Origin: CAYGTK01 sp964352775 | GTDB taxonomy: Bacteria; Bacteroidota; Bacteroidia; Chitinophagales; CAIOSU01 | DNA: 64,000 nt | Direction of reading: 5' to 3' | Assembly (NCBI GenBank): GCA_964352775.1 | Contig: CAYGTK010000004.1 | Location: 1 to 64,000, forward strand | Shown here: positions 55,103 through 62,106 of the stretch, one piece after another | Layout: every line of letters starts with the position of its first letter | How positions within the stretch are numbered: position 1 is the stretch's first letter | Program-made: the position numbers and the translations under genes | Notes under the pieces: generated by a model | Told to the model about the DNA's origin: nothing | The model's database searches: none | Seen by the model: only the letters and a program-made list of their open reading frames with translations

Positions 55103-55743
55103 GGATTCTCTGTTTAGCCAATTCCTTTAAAACAGGAGGTAGATGTTTAGCGGGTATCTTATTAGATGAAAACAACACCCCTATATTAGAACATAACAGA
55201 CCAGTATGGATAAGGCCGATTTGTGACACAGACCATGGTCAGGTACCAAAGCATTTATGCGAACACTTCAGGCTTGGAGACATAATTGAATTGAACAACA
55301 CTGTAAATGTTGGAGAAGGCTACCAAGCAGAAAACACAAGTTTTGATGAGAAATCTCTTCGAAAAGTAGGAGAGTATTCAAGTTCAATAACACCATTTTG
55401 CGAGAACAGTTTTCGCTTTAACCTATTCGGAAACAGAGGTGGAGCAGTTATAAAAGACCAAATTGATAAAATCAACTATTCACTTTCATTAATAGAAGTA
55501 AATAAATTTGAGATAGTTCAAAGGAGTTATGAGGGAAAAGAGCATCCCCAGATAAGAATGAAATTTACTTTTCAAGGGGCAGAATACGATTTACCGATAA
55601 CAGACCCAGCATTTCTAGAGCGATTAAACAAAAAACCTCACATTCTAGGTGATACCGATTCAATTTTTCTTACACTTTCACTTGGTGTAGAACATGAGGG
55701 GTGGTATTCTAAGCTGGTTGCAGCAGTTATTGTTCCCAAGTAG
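55099..55743 (+). CDS. Dual-OB-like protein (cassette gene 3)
   Basis: A soluble 214-residue protein without signal peptide or transmembrane helix. It begins MRILCLANSFKTGGRCLAGI and has the motif NRPVWIRPICD, then a polar middle and a second beta-rich half (KFEIVQRSYEG, IRMKFTFQGAEYDLPITDP, DTDSIFLTLSLGVEHEGWYSKL). I recall that proteins of this shape, described as carrying two OB folds, occur beside DUF488 genes, but I cannot verify this here. If correct, nucleic-acid or nucleotide binding is the likeliest property. It is the last gene of the cassette, and a hairpin follows. Confidence 0.6.
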   Translation: MRILCLANSFKTGGRCLAGILLDENNTPILEHNRPVWIRPICDTDHGQVPKHLCEHFRLGDIIELNNTVNVGEGYQAENTSFDEKSLRKVGEYSSSITPFCENSFRFNLFGNRGGAVIKDQIDKINYSLSLIEVNKFEIVQRSYEGKEHPQIRMKFTFQGAEYDLPITDPAFLERLNKKPHILGDTDSIFLTLSLGVEHEGWYSKLVAAVIVPK

Positions 55744-55804
55744 ATGTATGGTAAGCTAATATAAAACGCCTTACTGCTAACCATTAAATACTACAATTAG
55801 AACC

Positions 55805-55851
55805 ATCGTTAGCCATAGCTGTTAGCTATGCTACGATTTTGTTCTATTTTT
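55805..55851 (+). terminator. Terminator-like hairpin after the DUF488 cassette
   Basis: CATAGCT and AGCTATG pair around a 3-nt loop (55814-55830). The stem extends on both sides past two single-base bulges to 55805-55837, and TTTTGTTCTATTTTT follows. It would close the cassette before psd. Confidence 0.6.
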
Positions 55852-55856
55852 GAGCC

Positions 55857-55864
55857 CTATTAGA
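55857..55864. repeat. Right copy of the 8-bp direct repeat flanking the DUF488 cassette
   Basis: CTATTAGA, identical to 53825-53832. It lies between the cassette terminator and the -7-like box (ATTCTTTA, 55866-55873) of psd. Confidence 0.6.
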
Positions 55865-55878
55865 GATTCTTTACACGA

Positions 55879-56535
55879 ATGACCATACATAAAGAAGGAT
55901 ATAAAATACTAGCCGGAGTGGTTCTATTTCTGGTTGGCCTTAATGCCGTTTTACGGTATTTACTGCACGACTACGGATTGCTTATAACCGCGGTTACTAT
56001 AGTTTCTGTCGCTCTGTTCCTTTTTGTGCTGTTGTTTTTCCGTAGTCCGCGACGCTTAATTTTTCAAGATGAGACTAACGTTATCTGTCCTGCAGATGGT
56101 AAGGTGGTTGTAATAGAGCAAACGGAAGAAAATGAGTATTTCAATGACAAACGTATTCAGGTATCCATTTTCATGTCGCCAAGCAATGTGCATGTGAATA
56201 GACATCCTGTAAGTGGAATAGTAAAGTACATTAAGTACCACCCTGGTAAGTACTATGTAGCTTGGAACCCCAAATCATCCACTAAGAACGAACGCAACAC
56301 AGTAGTTGTGGAGTCTGGTGGTGTTGAGGTGCTAATCCGCCAAATAGCTGGAATGGTTGCCCGCCGCATAGTTCATTATTTAGAAGTAGGTGAAGAGGTA
56401 GAGCAGGGTAACGAACTTGGTTTTATAAAATTCGGATCGCGAGTAGATCTTTTTTTACCGTTAGACGCGGAAATTCTAGTAGACCTTAAACAAAAAGTGA
56501 AGGGTGGTAAGACTGTAATTGCCAAGTTGGCTTGA
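55879..56535 (+). CDS. psd: Phosphatidylserine decarboxylase proenzyme family
   Basis: Converts phosphatidylserine to phosphatidylethanolamine. The 218 residues fit the short, bacterial Psd-related group. Two N-terminal hydrophobic segments are followed by the catalytic region VSIFMSPSNVHVNRHPVSG. The self-cleavage site, which yields the pyruvoyl group, is at the Gly-Ser of IKFGSRVDLFLP. A -7-like box ends 5 nt before the ATG. It works downstream of cdsA, from which it is separated by the DUF488 cassette. Confidence 0.93.
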   Translation: MTIHKEGYKILAGVVLFLVGLNAVLRYLLHDYGLLITAVTIVSVALFLFVLLFFRSPRRLIFQDETNVICPADGKVVVIEQTEENEYFNDKRIQVSIFMSPSNVHVNRHPVSGIVKYIKYHPGKYYVAWNPKSSTKNERNTVVVESGGVEVLIRQIAGMVARRIVHYLEVGEEVEQGNELGFIKFGSRVDLFLPLDAEILVDLKQKVKGGKTVIAKLA

Positions 56536-56579
56536 TAGTTGCTCCCTTTTCATTATATTTGAACACTAAATTAATGATC

Positions 56580-56942
56580 ATGAAAAATTTGATGACCCTT
56601 TTATTTGTAGTTGCTTTTGGCGCAATGTCTTTCGCACAAACTAGTACTACTGCTACCATGAAAGCGGTAAACCAAAAAGAAGTTGCTCAGCAAACTGCTG
56701 AAGCTAAAACCATTACCCCTCTAAAAGAAGGTGTAACACAAGCAACGGTTACTGCTGATAAAGTAATACCTACAACGCCTAGCGTTGAAAGATCAAAAGA
56801 AGCATTAAGCAAAACTGCTGCTAAGCCAGCTTGTACTGCAGCACAGAAGAAAAGTTGTGCTAAAACTTGTTCTGCTAAGAAAAAGTCAAGCACTGCTGCT
56901 AACGTAGTTCCTGCTAAGACTACTGCTGCAAAAACCGAATAA
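56580..56942 (+). CDS. Small secreted Lys/Ala/Thr-rich protein with four Cys
   Basis: A 120-residue exported protein of unknown function. The ATG at 56580 starts a clean signal peptide (MKNLMTLLFVVAFGAMSFAQ); a longer frame from 56532 would spoil it. The mature part is low-complexity and probably disordered. It has Thr/Ala/Lys-rich stretches and one Cys cluster, KPACTAAQKKSCAKTCSAKK, with three Cys in 13 residues. No sorting domain is seen, so it is likely periplasmic. A terminator follows. Confidence 0.7.
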   Translation: MKNLMTLLFVVAFGAMSFAQTSTTATMKAVNQKEVAQQTAEAKTITPLKEGVTQATVTADKVIPTTPSVERSKEALSKTAAKPACTAAQKKSCAKTCSAKKKSSTAANVVPAKTTAAKTE

Positions 56943-56966
56943 GTATTGCAGACTAACTAATTATAT

Positions 56967-57000
56967 AAAGCCCTTATGGTTCCATAAGGGCTTTTCTATT
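56967..57000 (+). terminator. Intrinsic terminator after the small secreted protein gene
   Basis: A 13-bp perfect inverted repeat (AAAGCCCTTATGG with CCATAAGGGCTTT, 56967-56979 and 56982-56994), with a 2-nt centre and followed by TCTATT. Confidence 0.88.
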
Positions 57001-57059
57001 ACTTCATGAACTTTTTGCAAGCCGCTGTGTTTGCACCCTATCTTAAGAACACATCAATT

Positions 57060-58325
57060 ATGAGAACTTATCTAGTTTTTTTATTAGCTCTTTTAACAAT
57101 TGGCACCACCTTTGCGCAAACTAAGTGGTCGCAAGTAGCCGATTATAATGGCGATGCACGTCATCACCCGATATGCTTTGCTATAGACTCTTTTGGTTAC
57201 ATCGTTTCTGGTAGTAACAACGCTGATGTAGCTTTTCCTGATGTTAATCGTTACAACGGCAATACTGGAACTTGGGATGAATTAACTGATTTTCCTGGCG
57301 GACCTCGTGGTTTCGGTGTTGGATTAGCTTATGACGGAAGTGGATACCTAGGGTTTGGGCTTGACAATGGTTTCCCGCAAATATTATATGATGACTTATG
57401 GCGTTTTGACCCAGCTACTGAAACTTGGACAGAACTTGCGCCTTTACCCGACAGGCCAGGAGCAGCAGGTTCAGGAGGAAGGTTTCACCCAGCATTTGTA
57501 GCCCTTAATGGGAAAATATACGTTGGTTTAGGTGGCGGTCGTTTCGGTAACGATAGCGACTGGTGGGAATATGATATTGCTACCAACGTTTGGACACAGA
57601 AGGCTGATTTTCCTGGATTACAACGTCATCACCCTTATTATTTTGCCATTGGAGACCATGCTTACGTAGGCCTTGGCCACGGAGACAATGTTGGTGGACA
57701 GTTTAATATTTTCAATGATTTTTACAGATACGACCCAGCAACCGATACTTGGACAGCCATTGCCAGCTTACCTTCTCAAGGTCGTGTAGCAGGTACTCAG
57801 TTTGACTATGAAGGAAAAGGATATGTATTGGCTGGTCAAGATGAAAACCACGCTCACTTTGAAGGAGAGCTTTGGGAATATGACCCAGATTTAGACACAT
57901 GGACACAATTAGAAAGTTTCCCATTACCAGGAGGACGCTGGGCACCAGGTTCTTTTGTTATCGATAGCTCTTTGTACTTCAATAGTGGTGAAGGGTCTAA
58001 CAATCAGGTAAACAACGATGTTTGGAAATATCAGCTGCCAGCACCAGTTGTACCGGTAGACACTACACAAGACACTACCATGGTATCTGTGAACGGTATC
58101 GCTCAGTTAGAGATCATCAAATTGTACCCTAACCCAGTTCAAAACCAATTGATAGTAGAGCAATTATCGCAAACACCTGTTTCTGTTAGTTTGTTAGACC
58201 TAAGCGGTAGAACAATGACAACTACAGTAGCTGAAGGTGTATCAACTATTGATATGGCTAACCTTCCATCTGGAATGTACATTGTTGCCATAGGTGAGAA
58301 TCGCTACAAAGTGATAAAAGAGTAA
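57060..58325 (+). CDS. Kelch-type beta-propeller protein, T9SS cargo
   Basis: A secreted protein of 421 residues starting at the ATG 57060 with a signal peptide ending TTFAQ. A longer frame reaches back to 57006 but has no signal-like start. About six kelch blades follow, each with a motif such as DLWRFDPATETWTELAPLP, DWWEYDIATNVWTQKADFP or DFYRYDPATDTWTAIASLP, enough for one closed propeller. A type A sorting domain begins at LYPNPVQNQLIVEQL and ends RYKVIKE. It probably binds a ligand or partner at the cell surface. Confidence 0.87.
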   Translation: MRTYLVFLLALLTIGTTFAQTKWSQVADYNGDARHHPICFAIDSFGYIVSGSNNADVAFPDVNRYNGNTGTWDELTDFPGGPRGFGVGLAYDGSGYLGFGLDNGFPQILYDDLWRFDPATETWTELAPLPDRPGAAGSGGRFHPAFVALNGKIYVGLGGGRFGNDSDWWEYDIATNVWTQKADFPGLQRHHPYYFAIGDHAYVGLGHGDNVGGQFNIFNDFYRYDPATDTWTAIASLPSQGRVAGTQFDYEGKGYVLAGQDENHAHFEGELWEYDPDLDTWTQLESFPLPGGRWAPGSFVIDSSLYFNSGEGSNNQVNNDVWKYQLPAPVVPVDTTQDTTMVSVNGIAQLEIIKLYPNPVQNQLIVEQLSQTPVSVSLLDLSGRTMTTTVAEGVSTIDMANLPSGMYIVAIGENRYKVIKE

Positions 58326-58453
58326 TGAACGGGGGATTCGGTAATGAACATTCGTTTACTATAGTAGCCGTAGGGCTGGTATTTGTATTTGCCCTTATTT
58401 TTTACGGAGTATACTTAGACTATAAGCGCGTAAGTGGTGGCGATGATGACTAA
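58325..58453 (+). CDS. 42-residue single-helix membrane peptide
   Basis: A short gene coding for MNGGFGNEHSFTIVAVGL, then VFVFALIFYGVYLDYKRVSG and a DDD tail. One transmembrane helix (about residues 11-30) is bracketed by a charged C-terminus. Its ATG overlaps the kelch gene stop (TAATG), and its TAA overlaps the convergent response-regulator stop by 4 nt (CTAA). Both suggest a real, coupled gene. It is below the usual length cut-off and I know no family for it. Confidence 0.55.
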   Translation: MNGGFGNEHSFTIVAVGLVFVFALIFYGVYLDYKRVSGGDDD

Positions 58454-59157
58454 ACGCTTTCTTTAACTAGAAGCTTTAGTCCTCTGCCATGTACGCTCAT
58501 TATCTCTACTTTATCGTCTTGCTTTAAGTGCTTGCGCAGCTTACTGATGAATACATCCATACTGCGGCCAGTAAAGTAACTGTCGTTATCCCAAACTAGT
58601 TTTAGAGCTATCTCGCGCTCCAGCACCTCGTTTTTATTGAGGCATAACAAGCGAAGTAGATCAGCTTCTTTGGTAGTAAGGCGGTTGCTTTCGCCATTCA
58701 ATACTAGCGAGCGGTCAGAGTATTTGAACGTGTAGTCACCAATTTCGAATTCAGTTTGTGTTTGTGGCGAAGTGCTGTCACCCATGCTTCTGCGAAGTAC
58801 AGCTTCTACACGTAACTCCAACTCCTCCATGCTAAAGGGTTTGGTGATGTAATCATCTCCACCGATCTTGAAGCCTTCTATCTTATCTTCCTTCATGCTC
58901 TTAGCTGTCAAGAATATGATAGGTATCTTCTTATCTATCTTCCGCACCTGCTTGGTGAACGAGAAGCCATCCATTTTGGGCATCATAATATCTACGATAC
59001 AGATGTCAAATTGCCCACCATTGAATGCTCTTAAACCCAACTCACCATCTTCTTGTAGTGTTACGTTATAACCATTGTGCTCTAAATATTCTTTCAATAC
59101 AAAACCCAAGTTCGGGTCGTCTTCTAGTAGTAGAAGCTTTGCTTTTATCTGGCTCAT
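58450..59157 (-). CDS. OmpR/PhoB-family response regulator
   Basis: A DNA-binding response regulator of 235 residues. The receiver domain (about 1-125) has the acidic pair LLLEDDP, phospho-acceptor Asp56 in CIVDIMMPKMDGF, Thr in FLTAKS and Lys in YITKPFSMEEL. The winged-helix effector (about 135-232) ends in ISKLRKHLKQDDKVEIMSVHGRGLKL. It overlaps the upstream histidine kinase gene by 4 nt, so kinase and regulator are translationally coupled. The TTAAC array at 60968-61049 is the obvious candidate binding site. Confidence 0.95.
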   Translation of the reverse strand: MSQIKAKLLLLEDDPNLGFVLKEYLEHNGYNVTLQEDGELGLRAFNGGQFDICIVDIMMPKMDGFSFTKQVRKIDKKIPIIFLTAKSMKEDKIEGFKIGGDDYITKPFSMEELELRVEAVLRRSMGDSTSPQTQTEFEIGDYTFKYSDRSLVLNGESNRLTTKEADLLRLLCLNKNEVLEREIALKLVWDNDSYFTGRSMDVFISKLRKHLKQDDKVEIMSVHGRGLKLLVKESV

Positions 59158-60923
59158 AGGGTTTCGTTTTTGTTGTTATTGTATGTTGGTAGGGTCAGTT
59201 CAAAAGTACTGCCCTTGCCTAATTCACTTTGTAAATGTACCGTGCCGCCATGTGCTTCCACCATCAGTTTCACATAGCTTAAGCCAAGCCCAAAACCTTT
59301 CACATCGTGGATGTTACCCGTAGGTACTCGGTAAAATTTCTCGAACACGCGTTTCTGCGATTCTTTGTTCATGCCGATGCCTTTGTCCTTTACCGAGATG
59401 AATATACCGTTAGCCACATCCTTAGTAGTAATAGTGATATTGGGGGTTTCTTTGGAGTATTTAATGGCATTGTCTAACAGATTGAAAAGCACATTGGTAA
59501 AGTGCACTTTGTCTGCATCAGCAAAAACCTGTGTGGCTTCTAGCTGGGTGTGTACCTCACCTTCTCTAGTTTCCAATTGCAAACTCAACTGATCCATAAC
59601 TTGCTGAAGAAGCTCATGAACGTTCACGGATTGTTTTTTTAGCTTAAAATCACCTTTGTCTAGCACTGCCATTTGCAATACGCGTTCTACTTGACCACCT
59701 AGTCGTTTATTCTCGTCATGAATAATTCCTGCAAAGCGACCTCGTTTTTGTTCGTCTGCCGCAATAGTAGGATTAGTCAGCATTTCGCTGGCTAGTGATA
59801 TCGTTGCTATTGGCGTTTTAAGCTCATGCGTCATGTTATTGATAAAATCCGTTTTCATATCCGACAATTTCTTCTGGCGGAAAATGATGTATATGGTATA
59901 AGCAAAACACAAGCTGATGGCCAATATCAACACCATGGAAGTGATAGACATAGTACCCAAACTCTGAAAGATATAAGCGTCTTGCGCAGGAAATTGAACC
60001 GACAAGAACAATGGCTGACTGAACATATCACTACCGAACAGCGATACTTGGTGCGCGTTAACGCTTGTCCGCTCGGGGTAGCTGTTTCCATTGAAATTGA
60101 CACTAGTAACTAATGGCCTTCCGCCCCTGTGGTGTACGTTATATTCAAACGGTGTATGTATACCTCTAGCGGCTAACTCTTCCTTCAGTAAAAACTCTAT
60201 CTCCGCGGTATCTATTCGCTCCAACGGTGAGCGTGATGTTTGCAAGAAGTCGAAGAATAGATCACTGAACATACCCTTATGCGAGCTGAACTGGTTCAGA
60301 CTCTTATTTATGGTTTGTTCCAGTCCGTTCAGTGTGTTGCTGTTCACATTAAAGGTGTGAACGGAATCGTCCATCTGTATTTTTATCTTGCTGTTGAACG
60401 AGTATTCGCCCAATGTATCTACCTCTACCACTGTATCCACCCCTATTCTGATATCGGAAAGGAAGTCCATTTTCTCTAGCCGCTTCCTATCTTTTATGCC
60501 CGTTTCTGGTTGTTTCTTACTAAAGATCCCTTTGCGGCCTTCCTCTAGCTCTATCTCTTCTTCCTCTTGATCATTAATTACTTGTAGCAGTTGTTTAAAG
60601 GCCTTAGCATTAGTATCGGTCAACGATATGTTCTGGTCAAAACTCAGCACCATACCTGGATTACGGCCCATCATATTCATGAAGTTGGGTGATGGGGCTA
60701 CGGTGCTTTGGCGCATCCAATCAAATCGGGTAGAAAGAAAGGAGAAGGCGTCTTGTTTCTCTAGTTTGTTCGACACCTCATCTAAAGCCTGACCCACAGC
60801 GGTGTTGAACTGCGCCTCGCGCAATATCATCGCATTACGTATCCAGTATACTTGGATAACCACTAGGCAGGTAAGCACCAAGCCCATCAGTATCGCAAAA
60901 GCTGTAACAGTCCTTTTATTCAT
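59154..60923 (-). CDS. Membrane sensor histidine kinase
   Basis: A 589-residue sensor kinase, counted from the ATG at 60923, which begins MNKRTVTAFAILMGL. An upstream in-frame ATG at 60947 would place the -7 box inside the gene. Helix 1 (about 6-28) and helix 2 (about 326-348) flank a large periplasmic domain of about 300 residues without recognised fold. No HAMP domain is seen: the second helix runs almost directly into the HisKA motif MTHELKTPIATI (His366). The ATP-binding domain has LFNLLDNAIKYS (N box), DKGIGM (G1) and GFGLGLSYV (G2). The signal is unknown. Confidence 0.93.
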   Translation of the reverse strand: MNKRTVTAFAILMGLVLTCLVVIQVYWIRNAMILREAQFNTAVGQALDEVSNKLEKQDAFSFLSTRFDWMRQSTVAPSPNFMNMMGRNPGMVLSFDQNISLTDTNAKAFKQLLQVINDQEEEEIELEEGRKGIFSKKQPETGIKDRKRLEKMDFLSDIRIGVDTVVEVDTLGEYSFNSKIKIQMDDSVHTFNVNSNTLNGLEQTINKSLNQFSSHKGMFSDLFFDFLQTSRSPLERIDTAEIEFLLKEELAARGIHTPFEYNVHHRGGRPLVTSVNFNGNSYPERTSVNAHQVSLFGSDMFSQPLFLSVQFPAQDAYIFQSLGTMSITSMVLILAISLCFAYTIYIIFRQKKLSDMKTDFINNMTHELKTPIATISLASEMLTNPTIAADEQKRGRFAGIIHDENKRLGGQVERVLQMAVLDKGDFKLKKQSVNVHELLQQVMDQLSLQLETREGEVHTQLEATQVFADADKVHFTNVLFNLLDNAIKYSKETPNITITTKDVANGIFISVKDKGIGMNKESQKRVFEKFYRVPTGNIHDVKGFGLGLSYVKLMVEAHGGTVHLQSELGKGSTFELTLPTYNNNKNETL

Positions 60924-60931
60924 AGCAAGTA

Positions 60932-60939
60932 CAAATGTA
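60932..60939 (-). promoter_or_regulatory. -7 box TACATTTG for the histidine kinase operon
   Basis: An exact TAnnTTTG match on the minus strand, 8 nt before the ATG at 60923. The -33 region lacks TTTG and instead carries two TTAAC pentamers (60968, 60978) at 28-43 bp upstream. Confidence 0.55.
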
Positions 60940-60967
60940 ACGTGCAAAGCGCCTCAATACTATTTCG

Positions 60968-61049
60968 TTAACATGTTTTAACATGGGCAGAACCCTGAAA
61001 CCGTAGACTCCTCTTAACATTCTTTAACTGTCATTAACTTTTCCTTAAC
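60968..61049. promoter_or_regulatory. Helically phased TTAAC direct-repeat array (operator candidate)
   Basis: TTAAC starts at 60968, 60978, 61014, 61024, 61034 and 61045, giving spacings of 10, 36, 10, 10 and 11 bp. The last four end 22 bp before the -7 box of the secreted protein gene (61072), and the first two sit in the -33 zone of the kinase promoter. OmpR-family regulators bind direct repeats of 10-11 bp, so the adjacent regulator is the natural candidate. Confidence 0.6.
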
Positions 61050-61071
61050 CACTTCCACCTAGGCATTCATA

Positions 61072-61079
61072 TAGCTTTG
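61072..61079 (+). promoter_or_regulatory. -7 box TAGCTTTG for the acidic secreted protein gene
   Basis: An exact TAnnTTTG match 31 nt before the ATG at 61111. No TTTG lies at the -33 distance, where the TTAAC array ends, so activator-dependent expression is likely. Confidence 0.55.
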
Positions 61080-61110
61080 AAATCATTCAAACAACAAAAC
61101 CCCATTTGCT

Positions 61111-62046
61111 ATGAAAACGCGTATCCAAACCTACAAAGCTGTATTTCCAGCGCTACTGTTCACCTTTTTAATGGGCTATCACGATTTCGTGTGGGCACAA
61201 GATGCTGATAACGAACAAGAACCCATCACCATAACCCACGACATTGAAATAGAAGATGACGGTACTAAACAACCTGTGGTGCAAAACACCTTCCACTCTA
61301 ACCTAGAAGAAATAAACCCCGAGGCTTTTTCCGAGTTACAACAGCTAATGAGCCAAATGAACATAGATATTCTAAAAACACACGATTCTGCTTCTTTAAA
61401 GAGTGTAGATATAGACATCAGCACGCTAGAGTCGTTACCAGAGGATGTTAAGCTGCTAATGGAAGAAATGGGCTTCTCTGGCGAAATGGAGGTGATGTTA
61501 GACATTGACATCGACAACCTAATAAGTGAAGAAATTGAGATGCTATCAGGTGGTGAAGGGCCCATCAAAAAAGTAATAATGATAGATGAAGATGGCGAAG
61601 AGCAAGAGATAACAATTAAGCACTTTGACTTTGATGGTGCTGACTGGAATGTAGGTAATGATGCCCAGGTGGTGATACAAAAGGTCATAATAATGAAAAT
61701 GGAAATTGAAGACCTAGAACTAGAGGAGGCTGCAGCTATTAAAAAGCTAGACGAAACCACCAACGGAAAAACCGCTGAAGCAAAAACACTAGCGGTTGAT
61801 GCATTACAAGTGTTCCCCAACCCAAATCAAGGGGTGTTCCAATTGCAATTCAATTCTGCCGAAAAAGGAAAGCTGACCATTCGTGTAGCCGATATGCAAG
61901 GGCAACTACTTTACGAAGAAATACAGAAAGGTTTTAGCGGAAGCTACAGCAACAAGGTAGACCTAAGTGAACAACCAGCAGGCACTTACCTGCTACAAAT
62001 AGTACATGGCAAGCGGGTAGCCAATAAAAAACTAACCATACAGTAA
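61111..62046 (+). CDS. Acidic T9SS-secreted protein
   Basis: A 311-residue exported protein of unknown function. The signal peptide (about 1-30) ends near FVWAQ. The mature part up to about residue 225 is very rich in Asp, Glu and Ile (ITHDIEIEDDGTKQP, MLDIDIDNLISEEIEML), with alternating hydrophobic/acidic patterns that suggest amphipathic strands or metal binding. A type A sorting domain begins at VFPNPNQGVFQLQF and ends ANKKLTIQ. It is divergent from the two-component system and has a repeat-rich regulatory region, so it is probably a target of that system. Confidence 0.8.
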   Translation: MKTRIQTYKAVFPALLFTFLMGYHDFVWAQDADNEQEPITITHDIEIEDDGTKQPVVQNTFHSNLEEINPEAFSELQQLMSQMNIDILKTHDSASLKSVDIDISTLESLPEDVKLLMEEMGFSGEMEVMLDIDIDNLISEEIEMLSGGEGPIKKVIMIDEDGEEQEITIKHFDFDGADWNVGNDAQVVIQKVIIMKMEIEDLELEEAAAIKKLDETTNGKTAEAKTLAVDALQVFPNPNQGVFQLQFNSAEKGKLTIRVADMQGQLLYEEIQKGFSGSYSNKVDLSEQPAGTYLLQIVHGKRVANKKLTIQ

Positions 62047-62069
62047 GCTTTTTTCATACCTGTAGTATT

Positions 62070-62098
62070 CGGCTCGCTGTGGTGGCGGGCCGTTTTTT
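62070..62098 (+). terminator. Intrinsic terminator after the acidic secreted protein gene
   Basis: CGGCTCGC and GCGGGCCG form an 8-bp stem with one T-G wobble around a 7-nt loop, followed by six T. Confidence 0.8.
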
Positions 62099-62106
62099 GT
62101 TTGATC

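Noticed and set aside
61179..61820. A 213-codon Ser/Ile-rich frame on the minus strand opposite the acidic secreted protein
   Set aside because: The Ser/Ile composition is what results from reading GAT/GAA-rich codons backwards. The sense frame has a signal peptide and a sorting domain, so the antisense frame is a shadow.
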